From contig NC_090794.1 in the NCBI RefSeq assembly GCF_040054535.1, forward strand, positions 5,447,001 through 5,511,000: 64,000 nt of DNA, in the 5' to 3' direction. The notes beneath the pieces are model-generated. The model did no database searches, had not been told where the DNA came from, and saw only the letters and a program-made list of their open reading frames with translations. A program made the position numbers and the translations under genes. Source of the DNA: Antennarius striatus. Lineage: Eukaryota > Chordata > Actinopteri > Lophiiformes > Antennariidae. Of the stretch, positions 44,101 through 56,165 are shown piece by piece (the stretch's first letter is position 1; each line of letters starts with the position of its first letter).

Positions 44101-45443
44101 AAAAAGCTTTGCTGTGGTTTGACCCACAATATTTGTATTTAATTATATGGAAAGAGGAAAGAGCATTTGTTTTTACAATGACTGAAATAACAGGGACTAA
44201 AGCTCAAGTTTTTTACCTCTGTGACAAAAGACTTCCTGCGTCCATACTGATACTCCCAACCACCCTTCCAAACAAAGAGAAATCACAGAATTTACAAAAT
44301 TGTTAAATCAATTGAAAAAAAAGTTCTCCTTGAAACTCAGACTGAATATAGGCTGAATACTACTTTACTATTATTCACTTATTTCATTTATCCTATCCGG
44401 AGTTTTTGTGGTCAGTTCTTTTACAAATGGTTAACTTCAAGGTCCATGAAAAATGCAATACCTCTTCAACCTGACAGTGACTCATTTATTAAATCCTCAA
44501 GAGACTGTTTGGCAATGTTCTCGTCCTTTATAAAAATGAAAATGAGGTTATGGTACTCAAAAACCTCTCACCTTCCACCAGGTTACCCTGACAATAATTA
44601 TCGGTCCTACGACACCCTACTGAAAATCTAACACAAGGATCAAAGGATTAAATTACCCATATATTTGGTAGAAAACGTGTTTTGACTAAAGGCAAAACCT
44701 TCCTTTCTTTAAAAAATTAGGAGGAGGTCATTCATGGTTTCATGACTTCTGAGTGTAATGACACTCACTGTGTGGTAAAAAAAAAATTCCTAATAGAGTT
44801 ACAGCTGCTCCAGAATGTTGCTAGGCAAGTGACAGGCAACATACCTTGTTGATCCCAGCATTCTTAAACTGGCTCTCTATTCAGCACAATACTAACTATA
44901 GATTTTTTTTTTTGCTAAATAAGGTACCAAACAACTGCCTGTAACTTACATTTTAGAACAGAATGAACAAAATGGTTCAAAAATAGCATTGAAAGACCAG
45001 ACATTAATTCCAGATAACTGCCCTACCAAATTACCCCACAGCATTAACAAACATGATTCCAGAAAGTGAGTCGCAGTGTCCCATCTCACCTTGCATGTGG
45101 TAACTGGAACATCAGTCAGGTTCAGTTCCTGTGTGTCACAGGTGAGCTTTGTGGTGTTCCAGTCCACCTTGAACTGCTCACAGCTGCTGCCCAGAACTTC
45201 TCCAGAGCTGTTGACCAGTGGCACCAAGAGCTTACGACTGTCTGCCAGACTCCATCCACAAGCCTGCCTCATCTGCACCATCTCAGAGTCCCGGCACCAG
45301 TGATCTGGGGTAAAACCCTGGAAAACTATGCTCACATCCATCCATGCAAAAGGCAATGATACCAGACAAAGCAGGGCAAAGATTCGCTTCTGACACCGGC
45401 CGAAACTCCCAACTTCATTGAGGATGTCATCAAAAGTTTTCAT
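41109..45443 (-). CDS. organic cation transporter, SLC22A1/2/3-like, tandem copy A (12 exons)
   Basis: Exons, 5' to 3': 45443-45090, 44264-44217, 44046-43943, 43758-43604, 43436-43268, 42931-42817, 42731-42631, 42546-42332, 42237-42129, 42048-41936, 41567-41468, 41193-41109; 1668 nt, 555 aa, frame intact, all GT-AG. Major facilitator, 12 membrane segments: start [12 protein letters not shown], large first extracellular loop with six cysteines and N-glycosylation sites NSS, NTT, NLT; GYFADRFGR after TM2; [16 protein letters not shown] in TM11 with the cation-binding Asp (469). Predicted plasma-membrane uptake of organic cations. Odd points: exon 1 is split by an extra intron shared only with copy B, and the Glu of OCT2 TM10 (rat OCT1 numbering 448) is Leu. 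The start was chosen by alignment to B and C; an in-frame ATG lies upstream at 45503. C-terminal exon assigned from its [10 protein letters not shown] similarity to B. Confidence 0.9.
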
Positions 45444-45503
45444 CGTCTGATCCAAGTTTTTGGTGATATCAAAACCAGTCAGATAATACACTGTTGAGCA
45501 CAA

Positions 45504-47254
45504 TTCATACGTAGTAGTCTGTGTTGCAAAGAGACACTAACTGGGTTAAACTGCAACGTAAAACGTGATGTGTCAAACTCAAAGCAAATTTTATCACTAA
45601 GCTTGAAGTGTGCTTCCTTGACACAACACAAGCCCATCTAGTTACTGAGTCATTGACCTTTGGGTGTTAACTCAAGACATTGCATGTCTGTTTCAAAATT
45701 AAATTGTTTGAACATGGATAGAAGGACAGATTATTTAGTCATCACATCATGGATCCTTGATGAATTTCAGCTTGTTGTCAGAGCCAGTTGGTTTAAAAGT
45801 GACACAATTACCATTTGATATTAACTGTAATACAACTGCAAAGTTCCTTCCTTTTGAAATTACAAAGTGGTTTCTGGTGTGTTTGCTGGATTTTAGCATT
45901 TCTAAGTATTAAAGGTCCAATATAATGCTTTTTTAAATTAATGTCTTTCAGCTACCAGATGTCCAACTACACTGTATTTGAAATATCTTGCCCAAAACTG
46001 ATCCATGGTCGTCAATATTTTTGATTGAAAATATCTCAAATGTATTCATTTGTATGGGCTGGCCAATATATGTTAATGTGCCCCCTCTGTCAATGCCTGC
46101 CACAGCCCCCCTAGATGTGGGTCACATGTGCCACATGCACACGGGCGTATCTCAGTAACTTTGTTACCACATGTTTCCCTTTTAATTTTCTGTTTTTTTA
46201 TTATTTTTCATGATAAAATTGGTAATTTTTCTATGCTCCATCATTCTATCAAGTTTTATTTATATAGCGCTTAATCATGGCAGCAGACATTTCAAAGCGC
46301 TTTAAAAGACAGAAAAACCTAACTGAACCCCCAGGGCAAGCATAAGCGACAGTGGCGGGGTAAAACTCCCTCGATGAGGAAGAAACTCCGGGCAGGACCC
46401 AGACTCTTTTGGGCGGCCATCCGCCTCGACCGGTTGGGTGGAAAAGAAATAAAAGGAAGATATGGACAGGGTAAGAGAGAGATAGAGAGAGAGTGGCAGA
46501 TAGGCCAGATAGAGTCAGTGTCTTTATGGTTATAGTTGTTGCCTTTAATACACGTTCCCCATCATGTAGTTGGAAAATTCAAGGGACAATTACAGCTGCG
46601 TGGATGACTGTATGGTGGCACGGAGGAAGAAAGGCAGAGGACCCCAGCAAATGGATAGATGAGGGGTGGTACTGGTGGGCTTGGAGGTGCAGGTCCACAG
46701 CGGATGGTCCACAGCTATGGTGATCATGAAGCTACTTTCTCAGTCATCTGAATGGGACTCAGTAACTCCATTGTGTAAACACTAGAGCAGCTGATCGAAC
46801 TGTGACAACCAGTAAACATCCAAGAGGATTTAAGGAGTAAACACATAGTGTTTACAAATGGGACAGAAATTAGTGGAGACGACAATAGATGACAACAGGA
46901 GATCATTAAAGCTGTGTTTCCCGACCATCATCATTCTATTCTTATCAGGTTGGTAAAGTATCATTTCATTGGCATTTGATTCTGGACAGTCATGCATGCT
47001 GTCTTTATTAAAATTAAACACTTTGCGTTAAATTTATTGACTTTAACATACAATTATTACTATTAAATATAATGACGTTTGAAACACAATTATGATGTTT
47101 GAAAAACAATTATAATGTTCCTAACTTGGTGTTGAACTCTTTTCAGGTGATGACTGTCTATCGACAGCAAAAGCAAGCACAAGGCAAAACTGTGATGGGC
47201 GCTGGACATTTTTATTTCACTGTATTTGTTTCATCTCCGATGAAGGTATGGTGC
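45504..47254. other. intergenic DNA between OCT copies A and B, proximal part
   Basis: Likely holds the copy A promoter (minus strand), not resolved. Apart from a teleost repeat at 46233-46500 no element or exon was recognised. Confidence 0.45.
46233..46500 (+). repeat. teleost dispersed repeat with 'atatagcgc' start
   Basis: Begins 'caagttttatttatatagcg' and contains 'tttcaaagcgctttaaaaga', 'ggcgacagtggcgggg'-like (gcgacagtggcggggtaaaa) and 'ctccctcgatgaggaagaaa', 'cgggcaggacccagactc'. This is a very common fish repeat; I cannot name the family without a library search. It ends in a GAGA tract. Confidence 0.65.
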
Positions 47255-47258
47255 CCCT

Positions 47259-47376
47259 CTGTGTGTGTGTGTGTGTGTGTGCGTGTGCGTGCGTGTGTGT
47301 GGGTATGTGTGTATATACCTACATACATTCATACTGTACATGCATACATACATACATACATACATGCATACATAGT
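47259..47376. repeat. compound (TG)n / (CATA)n microsatellite
   Basis: TG tract to about 47308, then TA/CATA units to 47376, directly against a pogo-like fragment. Confidence 0.9.
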
Positions 47377-47615
47377 CTTCAACCTACGATCATTTGACTT
47401 ACAAACACTCGGAGATACGCAGGAATGCTTGCTGCCATATACATCCAGCAGTTCCCTTTTCTACCACACCGTCCGCTGAGCAGCACCGCTGCATTCACGC
47501 AGCTCCAACACTCGTCTCCCCGTCTTGATGTTGGATGTTGCTGTCTCTGTGAGCATCTTAGAGCATCAGGCTTCATACCTTGGATACTTTACTGTTTATC
47601 ATAGTGATCAAGGAA
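47373..47615 (+). mobile_element. pogo/Tigger-like fragment, copy 3
   Basis: Begins TAGTCTTCAACCTACGATCA, then 'gacttacaaacactcggaga', 'cagctccaacactcgtct', 'cataccttggatactttact': the same order of blocks as at 18125 and (inverted) 27168-28132. Its first bases are replaced by the CATA array and its right end is missing. Confidence 0.65.
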
Positions 47616-47982
47616 GGAAATATATATCCACAATATGTGGTTAGATCTTCATCTCACCTGTCTTGAGTAATTATAAAATTTGGATCCTGATTGAAAGACA
47701 GATGAATACGACCAGGAGAAACTAGTTACCTATCAAGGGCAGCTTGGCTCGCTCTGAGAAATCAGGTAAGGAGCTTAAACATCCAGAGAAATCTCTCAGT
47801 TGTGGTGTTTCTGTTGTGTCAAATGATGTCCAGTTGGTGGGAGACCCCTGAGGAAATACCCCATAACAAGGACAGATATCACATAACACCTGGTGGAAGA
47901 GATACTGAAAGTACTGAATGCACTAAATGTACTCGGTTATTCTGGCACTCCAGTCAGTAGGTACAAACGTTATTCCAGGTGT

Positions 47983-48054
47983 CACCAGTCTGAAAATTAA
48001 CCAAAGACAAAGCTACCAACAAGGATGCTCACACTGAGAACAGAGTAGTACATG
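47983..48054 (-). pseudogene. decayed exon 2 of a further slc22a copy
   Basis: On the minus strand the 72 bases match the distal part of OCT exon 2 of copies A (43943) and B (52892). Translation gives MYYSVLSVSILVGSFVFG, then stop, then FSD, against [23 protein letters not shown] in B. The Tyr codon is now TAA and the donor AGACAG-gtgaga has become AGACTG-gtgaca. The upstream part of the exon is cut off exactly where a (TTCA)n retroposon tail begins. No other exon of this copy was found nearby. Confidence 0.75.
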
Positions 48055-48502
48055 TTCATTCATTCATTCATTCATTCATTCATTCATTCATTCATTCATT
48101 CAGTCAGTCAGTCAGTCAGTCAGTCAGTCATTCATTCATTCATTCATTCAGTCAGTCAGTCAGTCAGTCAGTCAGTCAGTCAGTCAGTCAGTCATTCAGT
48201 CATCTTCAAACCGCTTTATCCGCCGTCACGTGGTGTTGGAGCCTATCCCAGCTGACCGGAGGTGTGAGGCAAGGGACGACTCTGGGCGCAACGCCAGTGC
48301 ACCACAGAGCCAAATATTTACACACAGGCAAACATGTATGCACACACTCACACCTACGGGCAATTTGGGAATGGTCCATTAACCTGAAGCGCATGTTTAT
48401 TGGAGGTGGGAGGAAGCTGGAGAACCCAGAGAGAACCTCTGCAGATACAGGGAGAACATGGAAACTCTGCACAGAGCGGGACTCGAACCCAGAATATATA
48501 TA
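48055..48502 (-). mobile_element. teleost retroposon copy with (TCAT)n(CAGT)n tail
   Basis: The array at 48055-48202 (TTCA then TCAG units) is the 3' tail; the body on the minus strand reads toward it and includes 'cggtcagctgggataggctc' and 'gcgttgcgcccagagtcg', matching the sense copy at 29.8 kb. Farther out are 'aggtgggaggaagctggaga' and 'gggagaacatggaaactctg' (+ strand), the classic fish repeat block. Insertion truncated the slc22a relic beside it. Confidence 0.7.
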
Positions 48503-49330
48503 GATATATATACTTTAATTTCAGAAGACAATCACCTATTTGCCCTAAACTGCATCTTAATATTATACACAGTATAGAGACTACACACATTTGTCTCTTC
48601 ATAATTTCAGAAACATACAAACTTGTTTATTTGGACAACATTCATTCATTGTCAAAGCATATACTGCATATACACATGTTGGCTGTTTTATCACCTTCTG
48701 TATTTTAATAGACAGAGCCAAGTAACAAACAAAATTCTAAAAGTCTGGTGAATGGTGTTTAGTTACATCTAGTGGTGAAATAACTTACTGCAACCTTCCA
48801 CTACAGACACCAATTTAAAAATTAAAAGGCCCTCTCCGGACACAGTCTTTTGACCTTTACTGCTTCTTCTAGCAACAAAATGCTAAAAGTATGAGGATGT
48901 ACACCGTGCATATCCTTTTGGTTCATAACTTCGTCTGGCAACCTGCAGCAGTGGTACCAGCTCACCTGCAGCAAATCACATGTCAACTGATGCAGCATAA
49001 CACCCAAGGTCTGACATCTAATAAAGATGAAGAATGAAATGGAAAGAAGTTAAAACTCACTAGATGAATTAAAATGAACTTCATTCAAGAATTGTTTTTC
49101 CAACACAAGAGACCAATAAGAGCCAAATAATACCAAATACGAGAATTAAAGTAATGTCTTATTAATTATGAACACCAGCTTTTTAAAAATATATATTTGG
49201 ATCTAGATCTTTGGAGTAAATCAGTAATTGAAGACACAGAGCATGGACATTGGTGATACTAATGAGAATAGCAATCAAACAACAACAACAAAAATCAAAC
49301 ATGTATGTATTCACGCAGAAACAGAGAAAG
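48503..49330. other. intergenic DNA downstream of OCT copy B
   Basis: Presumed 3'UTR of copy B; a minus-strand AATAAA lies at 48626-48631, 700 nt beyond the stop. No further exon or repeat recognised. Confidence 0.4.
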
Positions 49331-50071
49331 TCACACTATTGTGTCCTTGTACATCTCGTCTGGTTTTACAAGGTCCATCATTTCTTGGTTTTCCTCTGCG
49401 TGCTTTTTTTGTCTGAAATAAAAAATGATAATATTAATTACAGAACACATCCTTCATTGATTCAAACAGAAGCATTTAAATTTAAAAAGTGAATTTTCAT
49501 TAGTTTTTCAACATAATGTCACCATTTCCACACTTAATGGTAACTGAGCCATGAGAAAGGTTCGAGGGTTCTGTTACAGATATACCTAAAGGTGAAAACA
49601 AATAATTCAAAAAGAAAAAAAAAAAATCCTACAATATGTTTAACCGTCAACATCTAAACCCTTGACCAGCTGGCTGATACTGCACCGGTAGCACCCCTTT
49701 TTCTCATGGCCCTGATTATATTGCCTCTCACCTTTTAGGAAACTCAACATCATCGATGGTCTCGGGGAGAGGAACTCCTTTAGTTTCAGGTAACAGAAAC
49801 ACCAAGCTTCCAGCTATGAGCGAGATCACTCCTGAATGAAATATAGACAGTGAAACATTAGCTAGATTTAGTGCCATTCAAAATCTTTGCTCAGCATGTC
49901 CCATTGCATCAGGTAAGTATCCCATCCCCTCTTATTGGGGGTACTTCCCTGCCCAAAATTTGTCAGCTATGCTGATCCCGTATTTGAACATCCCTGACTC
50001 AATGACAAATCAGTAAAGCCATTCACTGGAGCTCTAAACTTGGCAATAGTAATCTAGGAGATGATGATGAC

Positions 50072-50121
<50 letters not shown>

Positions 50122-53100
50122 CCATGACACACACGCATTTCTTGGTCATCATAACTTGGTAGCTTTTACTTTAATATTGTTTCATCTTGTAATATATACT
50201 GTATATAAAGAGTAGTGCCGATTAAGTCAGTGGAACATGGAGGGTACAGTATAGTAGGTTAAATGATGACATATCATGGGATATAATGCAATCAAAGTAG
50301 AAGTGTAATGATATATAGCAGTATGCTGTATAGTACAACAATACAGGATGCAGTTGTGTACACTTTCAGCACACAAAATTTGACCGATGTCTGGCATGAA
50401 CAGAGTGTTAAGTGTGATTTTTTATTCCTTTTTCAAACATTATTGTCGTCAAGGGACAGAACAGCACTTAGCACTAATTTAACACTAACCATACAACATC
50501 AGTAACATATTTTTTTTAGTTGACAGCTCAAATGTGTTTTAATAATTACAACTATCATTGATAACACAATAGTCTCTTACCAAAGATGACAAGTGGCAGA
50601 TCGATCCAAATGACAGCCAGTCTGTACAGCAAGAATGGAGCTACAATCCCTCCGATGTCACACATAGTTGAACAAACAGAAACACCCAGGTTCCTGTATC
50701 CAATTAAAGATTTGATTTTGCGATTACACTTTGTATTTTGGTGCTGCTGCATGATGAATGTGAAAGAAGAGGATTAGTTTGATCTCACCTGACAAATGTT
50801 GGGTAGAGCTCAGCGTTAACAAACAGTACCATCTCAAACGTAATGGTAATTCCCAATCGACCAATGCAGCCCACCAGAGTCTTGAGCCAAAAGATTTCTG
50901 AGACACAGAGACAGAAGTGTTCTTACAATATTGTTCTGTAGGTATGGGAGAAGACAGAGATTTGAATGATGTCCCGTGTCTCTCTTATTATAAATTCTTG
51001 CATCATTGAGATTGGGGTGTCATCCTGAAATTAGTACCTAAATTTCTATCTGATTAGTCAAAGAATTTCCAACTTTTTTTAAATTCAAATATCTGCTTAC
51101 AGAATTCAATTAAAAAAAAAAAAAAAGAATTTCCCACTTAATTCTTCCCAAAAATGAATATTGAATAAACAACTAACAGGTGTTAACAATAACAATCCCT
51201 TCTCACTTTCGGGGATAACAATAAGGGTTAAGCAGGAGATTCCAGCTATGATGCTTGCAGAGCCAAAGGGAAGACGTCTGCCAATACGTTCAATTGTGAA
51301 GAGGATGAGGAAGGCAGCGGGGAATTCCACCAGGGTAGAGATGACAAATTCAATGTAGACGTCACTTTCTATAATACCAAGCCTTAATATCAAACCCTGA
51401 TAGACGACAGAACTGGTGAACCTACCAAGACAAAAACAAGTAATTTTATTGTCCCATATATGTAGTACTTTGTTCAATCACAAATGCTTGGTTTGTAGGT
51501 GAGTCTCACCAGTTAAACATGAGGATTAAAGTGTGTTTTCTCATATTTGGAGTTCTAATCAAGTCCAACACAGAAACAGAGATGGAGTCACCCACATCAC
51601 TTGTCAGTGTCTGAAACAATTATGAAGCATTTGTTAGGATATTAATAGTAATAATTTGAAAGCATAGGTCATGTAAACTATCAAACATATTTACCTCTGT
51701 GTTCACCAAAAATTCCTTCCTGTTCTCCTTTGCCACTGCATCGGTGATCTCCAGAGCTTTTGAGAATTTTTTCTGAGAAATCAGCCACCTTGGAGACTCC
51801 GGTACAAAACTGTCACACACGAGTTTCCAGACACAAAACTCACTAAGACAACTGCTTAATAGTCTCATCTTTAGCCGCTTCTCCAAAGTATGGGTTGCAG
51901 GTGTTGCTGAAGCTTATCCCAGCTGGCTACAGGCGCGAGGCGGGGTGTACCCCAGATGAGACACCAGCTCATTACAGCTTCAAATCTCTTACGTAATCAC
52001 AGAAAATACATCAACTTCACCCATCCAACTCTTTAATTATTATTATTAATCTGGGCCTTCCATCTTTACTTATGTCTCGAAAAGTACTCCAGTGTGGGCA
52101 TGAAAGGAAAATGGGAACTTAGTGTAGTACAGATGTAAGGGAGAAAACAAGAATGTAATGTGTATTACCAGTAGTAGGACATGAAGATGAGGTAGGGTGC
52201 AGCAGTGGCGGCCTGCACCCAGCGCCAGTCATTTATGAGGTATGCAAGTAGGGGTAGTGTTATAATACCAACACTGAAGAACATCTGGTACAATACTCCT
52301 ACTGTACGTCTGTGCTCCATACCAACCACCTCTGTAACTAACAAAAGTACAGGGGAAAGAATGTATTGTATGTACTGTACGAACAATGAAAATGACTGAG
52401 GCTCAGAAACAGATCAATCTTGTTATGTAAAGGCAGTCATCTTTACTAAATACAAATCCTGTCAGCCATCCTCCTTTGGTTCCAAGACCAAAGATGAACT
52501 TGACCACCAGACTAGTGATGTAGGTTGGAGTCAAAGCCAGTGCCAACCCAGAAGTCACAGTGAGTATGTTGGCTAATAGGAGGCAGACACTTCTGCCAAA
52601 CCTGCAAGAAAGAAAAAAAATGAATTCATCAATTCATTCATCAGTCATCAATACAATAATCACAACAGAATAAGTTACCACATTCCTCCGTATTTAAATT
52701 ATTTATATGAAACTATGATGGGTGAATATAACGAAACAGCATATGTCATGAAATGTATGTGGTGGAGGGGTAAAATGAAATCACTTTGGTATTATTCTTA
52801 CAGACAGAATAGTTCAATTTCATGATGATTTAAGATGAACTGTGATCTGTTGTGACAGACTCAGTAGTTCCAAACTTATTCCAGTTCTCACCTGTCTGAA
52901 ATGTAACCAAAGAGAAAGGTACCGATGAGGATGCCCATATTGAGAACCGACTGGTGCATGTCCACTAACCATGCATCTGAACACACCAGGTTAAACTGAA
53001 ACAACAAGAAGTAAAACATTCTCCATATAGGATATCTTCAATAGACATTGTTATACTGTATACTTATGATTATTTTTTCTTATTAAGAGTTAGGTTTCTT

Positions 53101-53451
53101 AAGACCTCACATCTAATGCTTCTTTCATGTTCCTATGCTTCCTTTTTATGTTAGGTTCTTCTGTTTTTCTGTTGTTATAATTATGTCATCATGTTAATTA
53201 TATAATTTATGCAACGTCTTTTGTTTGTGCCAGTCACTGTTATGTGTATTTATTTGTATCTTTTGTGAACAGATGTCACCCTGAATTTCCCTTGGGATTA
53301 TTGCAGCATCTATCCATCCATCCATCCATCCATCCATCCATCCATCCATCCATCCATCCATCCATCCATCCATCCATCCATCCATCCATCCATCCATCCA
53401 TCCATCCATCCATCCATCCATCCATCCATCCATCCATCCATCCATCCATCC

Positions 53452-53494
<43 letters not shown>

Positions 53495-54482
53495 ATGTAG
53501 ACTGAATTGGACTAAATGAAGAACAGAACATGGAAAAATGCTCCATGATTTATCAATTGATATCACTATCAATTAATCCCTAATTCATCAAGATGATTTC
53601 TCACCTCTGTGGCAATGGAGCTCCTGCCTTCATACTGATATTCCCAGCCATCCTTAAAAACAAAAATAAAACATTGCATTAAATATAGATAGATCCTAAA
53701 TGGGCTCAAAATTCCACTAATCGAAAGTCATGAGTCGAAGTAAAGGCTGCCAGCCACAAGACACCACAAAAATATTGATGTCGGTTGACTGAGAATACTC
53801 AGGCACCCATGAGAGAATGCAAAAAAAGAAAAAATAAACATAAAAACCACAGGAAGTGTAATGCACGAAATGTATTGTTTGTTAAAAAAAATTTAAAACC
53901 CCATCATTTGAAAGCATTAGTCTGGCCTCTTGTTGCATTATTTTCAGTATAGCAAAGCGTTGCTTGTAAAATGGGATCTCTGTACTTCCAAGTAGTCTTC
54001 CCAACACTACCATCACATTCAGATTATTTTTAAATTAATTTTTATGTAGAGCTTTGAGATGAATGTAGCCTTTCTTGGATAAGAGCATTCACTGTTTTGG
54101 ATGTTGAATAATGACTCTGAGATCTCACCTTACATGTGGTGACAGGAACATCAGTCAGGTTCAGTTCCCGTGTGTCACACGTGAGCTTTGTGGTGTTCCA
54201 GTCCACCTGGTACTGTTCACAACTGCTGTGCAGAACTTCTCCAGAGCTGTTGACCAGTGGTGCCGTCAACCTACGACCATCCGCCGGACTCCATCCACAA
54301 GACTGCCTCATCTCCACCACCACAGGGTCCCGACACCAGTGATCTGGGGTGAAACCCTGGAAAACTATGCCAACATACAACCAAGCAAAAGGTACTGAAA
54401 TCATAGAGCACATAATAAACAAACGCTTCTGGCAACGGCCAAAAGTTCCAACTTCATTGAGGAGGTCTTCAAAAGTCGTCAT
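49331..54482 (-). CDS. organic cation transporter, SLC22A1/2/3-like, tandem copy B (12 exons)
   Basis: Exons, 5' to 3': 54482-54129, 53652-53605, 52995-52892, 52601-52447, 52337-52169, 51809-51695, 51610-51510, 51421-51207, 50897-50789, 50693-50581, 49831-49732, 49412-49331; 1665 nt, 554 aa, frame intact, all GT-AG. Starts [12 protein letters not shown]; extracellular loop with NSS, NTT, NLT sites and six cysteines; [26 protein letters not shown] in TM10; CDIGGI with Asp469; C-terminus DTIV, a class I PDZ-ligand form. Twelve-segment MFS cation transporter. Same extra exon 1 intron as copy A, and similar 5' leader sequence, so A and B look like sister duplicates. Oddities: Phe218 in place of the substrate-contact Tyr of TM4, and YYC where A and C have YYW before the PESPRW loop. 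Introns hold a GAT array, a CCAT array and a retroposon fragment. Confidence 0.92.
50060..50119. repeat. (GAT)n microsatellite in OCT copy B intron
   Basis: About 20 GAT units between the last two internal exons of copy B. Confidence 0.95.
51885..51975 (-). repeat. retroposon tail fragment in OCT copy B intron
   Basis: 'ccgcttctccaaagtatggg' and 'gcttatcccagctggctaca' are the reverse complement of the family seen at 29.8 and 48.2 kb. Confidence 0.6.
53278..53494 (+). repeat. LINE-like 3' end with (CCAT)n(CTAT)n array in OCT copy B intron
   Basis: 'ctgaatttcccttgggatta' is the CR1/Rex1-like 3' end; it is followed by about 36 CCAT units and about 11 CTAT units. Long, probably unstable array within the intron between exons 2 and 3. 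Confidence 0.8.
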
Positions 54483-55159
54483 CTTCTGATCAAAGTTCTT
54501 GTGGATTGAGATATGAAAACCAGATTCAGTTCTGTTCAGTTCTGTTCTGTGACATGCAGCAGTTCACTTTAAAGACTGCAACTCAAAAACTGGGACTATC
54601 TGGGGCTGAAGTCTTGCGGACCAGAGGTATAAAGAACACACAAAAGTAAATTTGTCTGTGTGATACAAGTGTGTGTCCAGTCACGTAACAAAAAAGCCTG
54701 TCCAGCTGATGTGTCACAAGCCATCGGGTGTCTCTCTTGCCATTGCATGTCTATGAATAATGAACATTTTAAATTAAAATTGCTTTGGTAAACAGGACTT
54801 TGTTTATACCTCAGTCACCAGTTAGGTATTAACAGCACATTTTTTTTACATTGAAATTAACTCTATAAACATTTTGGGTCACAAGAATACAGTACAATAT
54901 ATGTCTTCTTCCCTTGTCTTTTAGATATAAAAATTTATTGCACAAGATTATTATTATTTACAAAAGCATGTTCACAATAAACAAACCTACAACAGACAGA
55001 AAACATCATACTAACGATAAAGAGGGGTCTCTGCTGATGCAAAAAACAGTGAAGAATTGATGGGAAGTAAATCAAATCTCTCAAATATCTACACGCATCT
55101 ACAAACCTACAGTAATTCATAAATTTGGAATAAATGTGTATTTAGTGGGTAGAATGGTG

Positions 55160-55240
55160 GCAGAGTCGAGTCATCAAAGGTCATCAAATCCAAGTTCTTG
55201 GTGATTGAGGTTTCAAGATGAGTCAGTCTGTTGTGTTGTG
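55160..55240 (-). pseudogene. relic of the 5' end of a further slc22a copy
   Basis: Minus-strand translation gives ITKNLDLMTFDD, against [15 protein letters not shown] at the leader and start of copy A (45435-45480). On the + strand 'gtcatcaaaggtcat' and 'ccaagttcttggtgattga' line up with copy A's start codon region and untranslated leader. After MTFDD the similarity stops and the frame becomes unrelated. So only the leader and first codons of a lost copy, between B and C, survive. Confidence 0.6.
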
Positions 55241-56134
55241 CCACTGAAGGTGTGACGTGAGTAACTGTTTTCGAGGTTAGGGCACAGCTCTCACTTATCA
55301 AAATCCTTGAGACCAGAAGGCACCTGGCTTAAGCCAAAGCAAACTTGTCTTTAGTTGCTGTTGCTGTGTCACTGACCTTCAGTTGTTGTCTGTGAGTGAA
55401 GATTATATTAGTTTAGGTAAATAGAAGCTTGTTTCCTCTGCTCGACTGGCTATTTTGGAACAGCACTAATATATTTATTACACTTGAAAACAATATTAAT
55501 TGAAGTTGTAGAGAATGGAGATCGGTGATGTTTTTCTTTTTTAAGAAGCGTCTTCACCCATATACATGTTTCATATCCATGTCTGCAATTAGCTCTACCA
55601 CAATATATAAACACCAGGAATGCAAAAAGGTGTTTGTGACAAAAATGTATTTTATATATACACAATTTGTGAGAAACAATCAAGAAGACAACAAATCATT
55701 CAACTTCATCATCTGACAACGTTCATACTTCATAAATATTCAGTGTTCTCATGCTTGGGCTGTTAACAGGAATCAAACTGAAGTTAACTGAGTTAGCTCC
55801 GGACGAGTAAGTCAGAACAGTATACAGGTATCTCAACAAATTCAATGTTACATTACATAGTGAACATTATAATGAGTTGAATTACCTTAAAAACCGATGC
55901 AAACTCATTGCCCAAGAGTCAGTGAATAAATTATTTGGTTATTATGAATGCAGTACTTATGTTTGATTTTATAAAAGCATGAGTAAAATGTAATTTTATT
56001 ATAAAACATATTCATATTCACTTGCTTCATTAGGTGAATGTAATCATCACAGAATCTTTCCAAAAAAGTAGTTGTAAAGAATTTACACAACTGCATAAAA
56101 GGTAACAGTGATGATTATAAAGACATGTAAGAGT

Positions 56135-56165
56135 GTGTGTTTGAGGTTAATGACCTCAAACACAC
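56135..56165. repeat. 13-bp perfect hairpin
   Basis: GTGTGTTTGAGGT (56135-56147), loop TAATG, ACCTCAAACACAC (56153-56165), downstream of OCT copy C. Confidence 0.75.

Noticed and set aside
47099-47479. 126-codon frame near 47.3 kb
   Set aside because: Runs through a TG/CATA array into a pogo-like fragment.
48822-49007. Possible additional slc22a relic downstream of copy B
   Set aside because: A CCTGCAGCAGTGGTACCAGC stretch recalls exon 4 wording but does not align over any useful length.
53310-53494. CRISPR-like regular repeat
   Set aside because: Pure CCAT/CTAT tetranucleotide array without spacers in a vertebrate intron.
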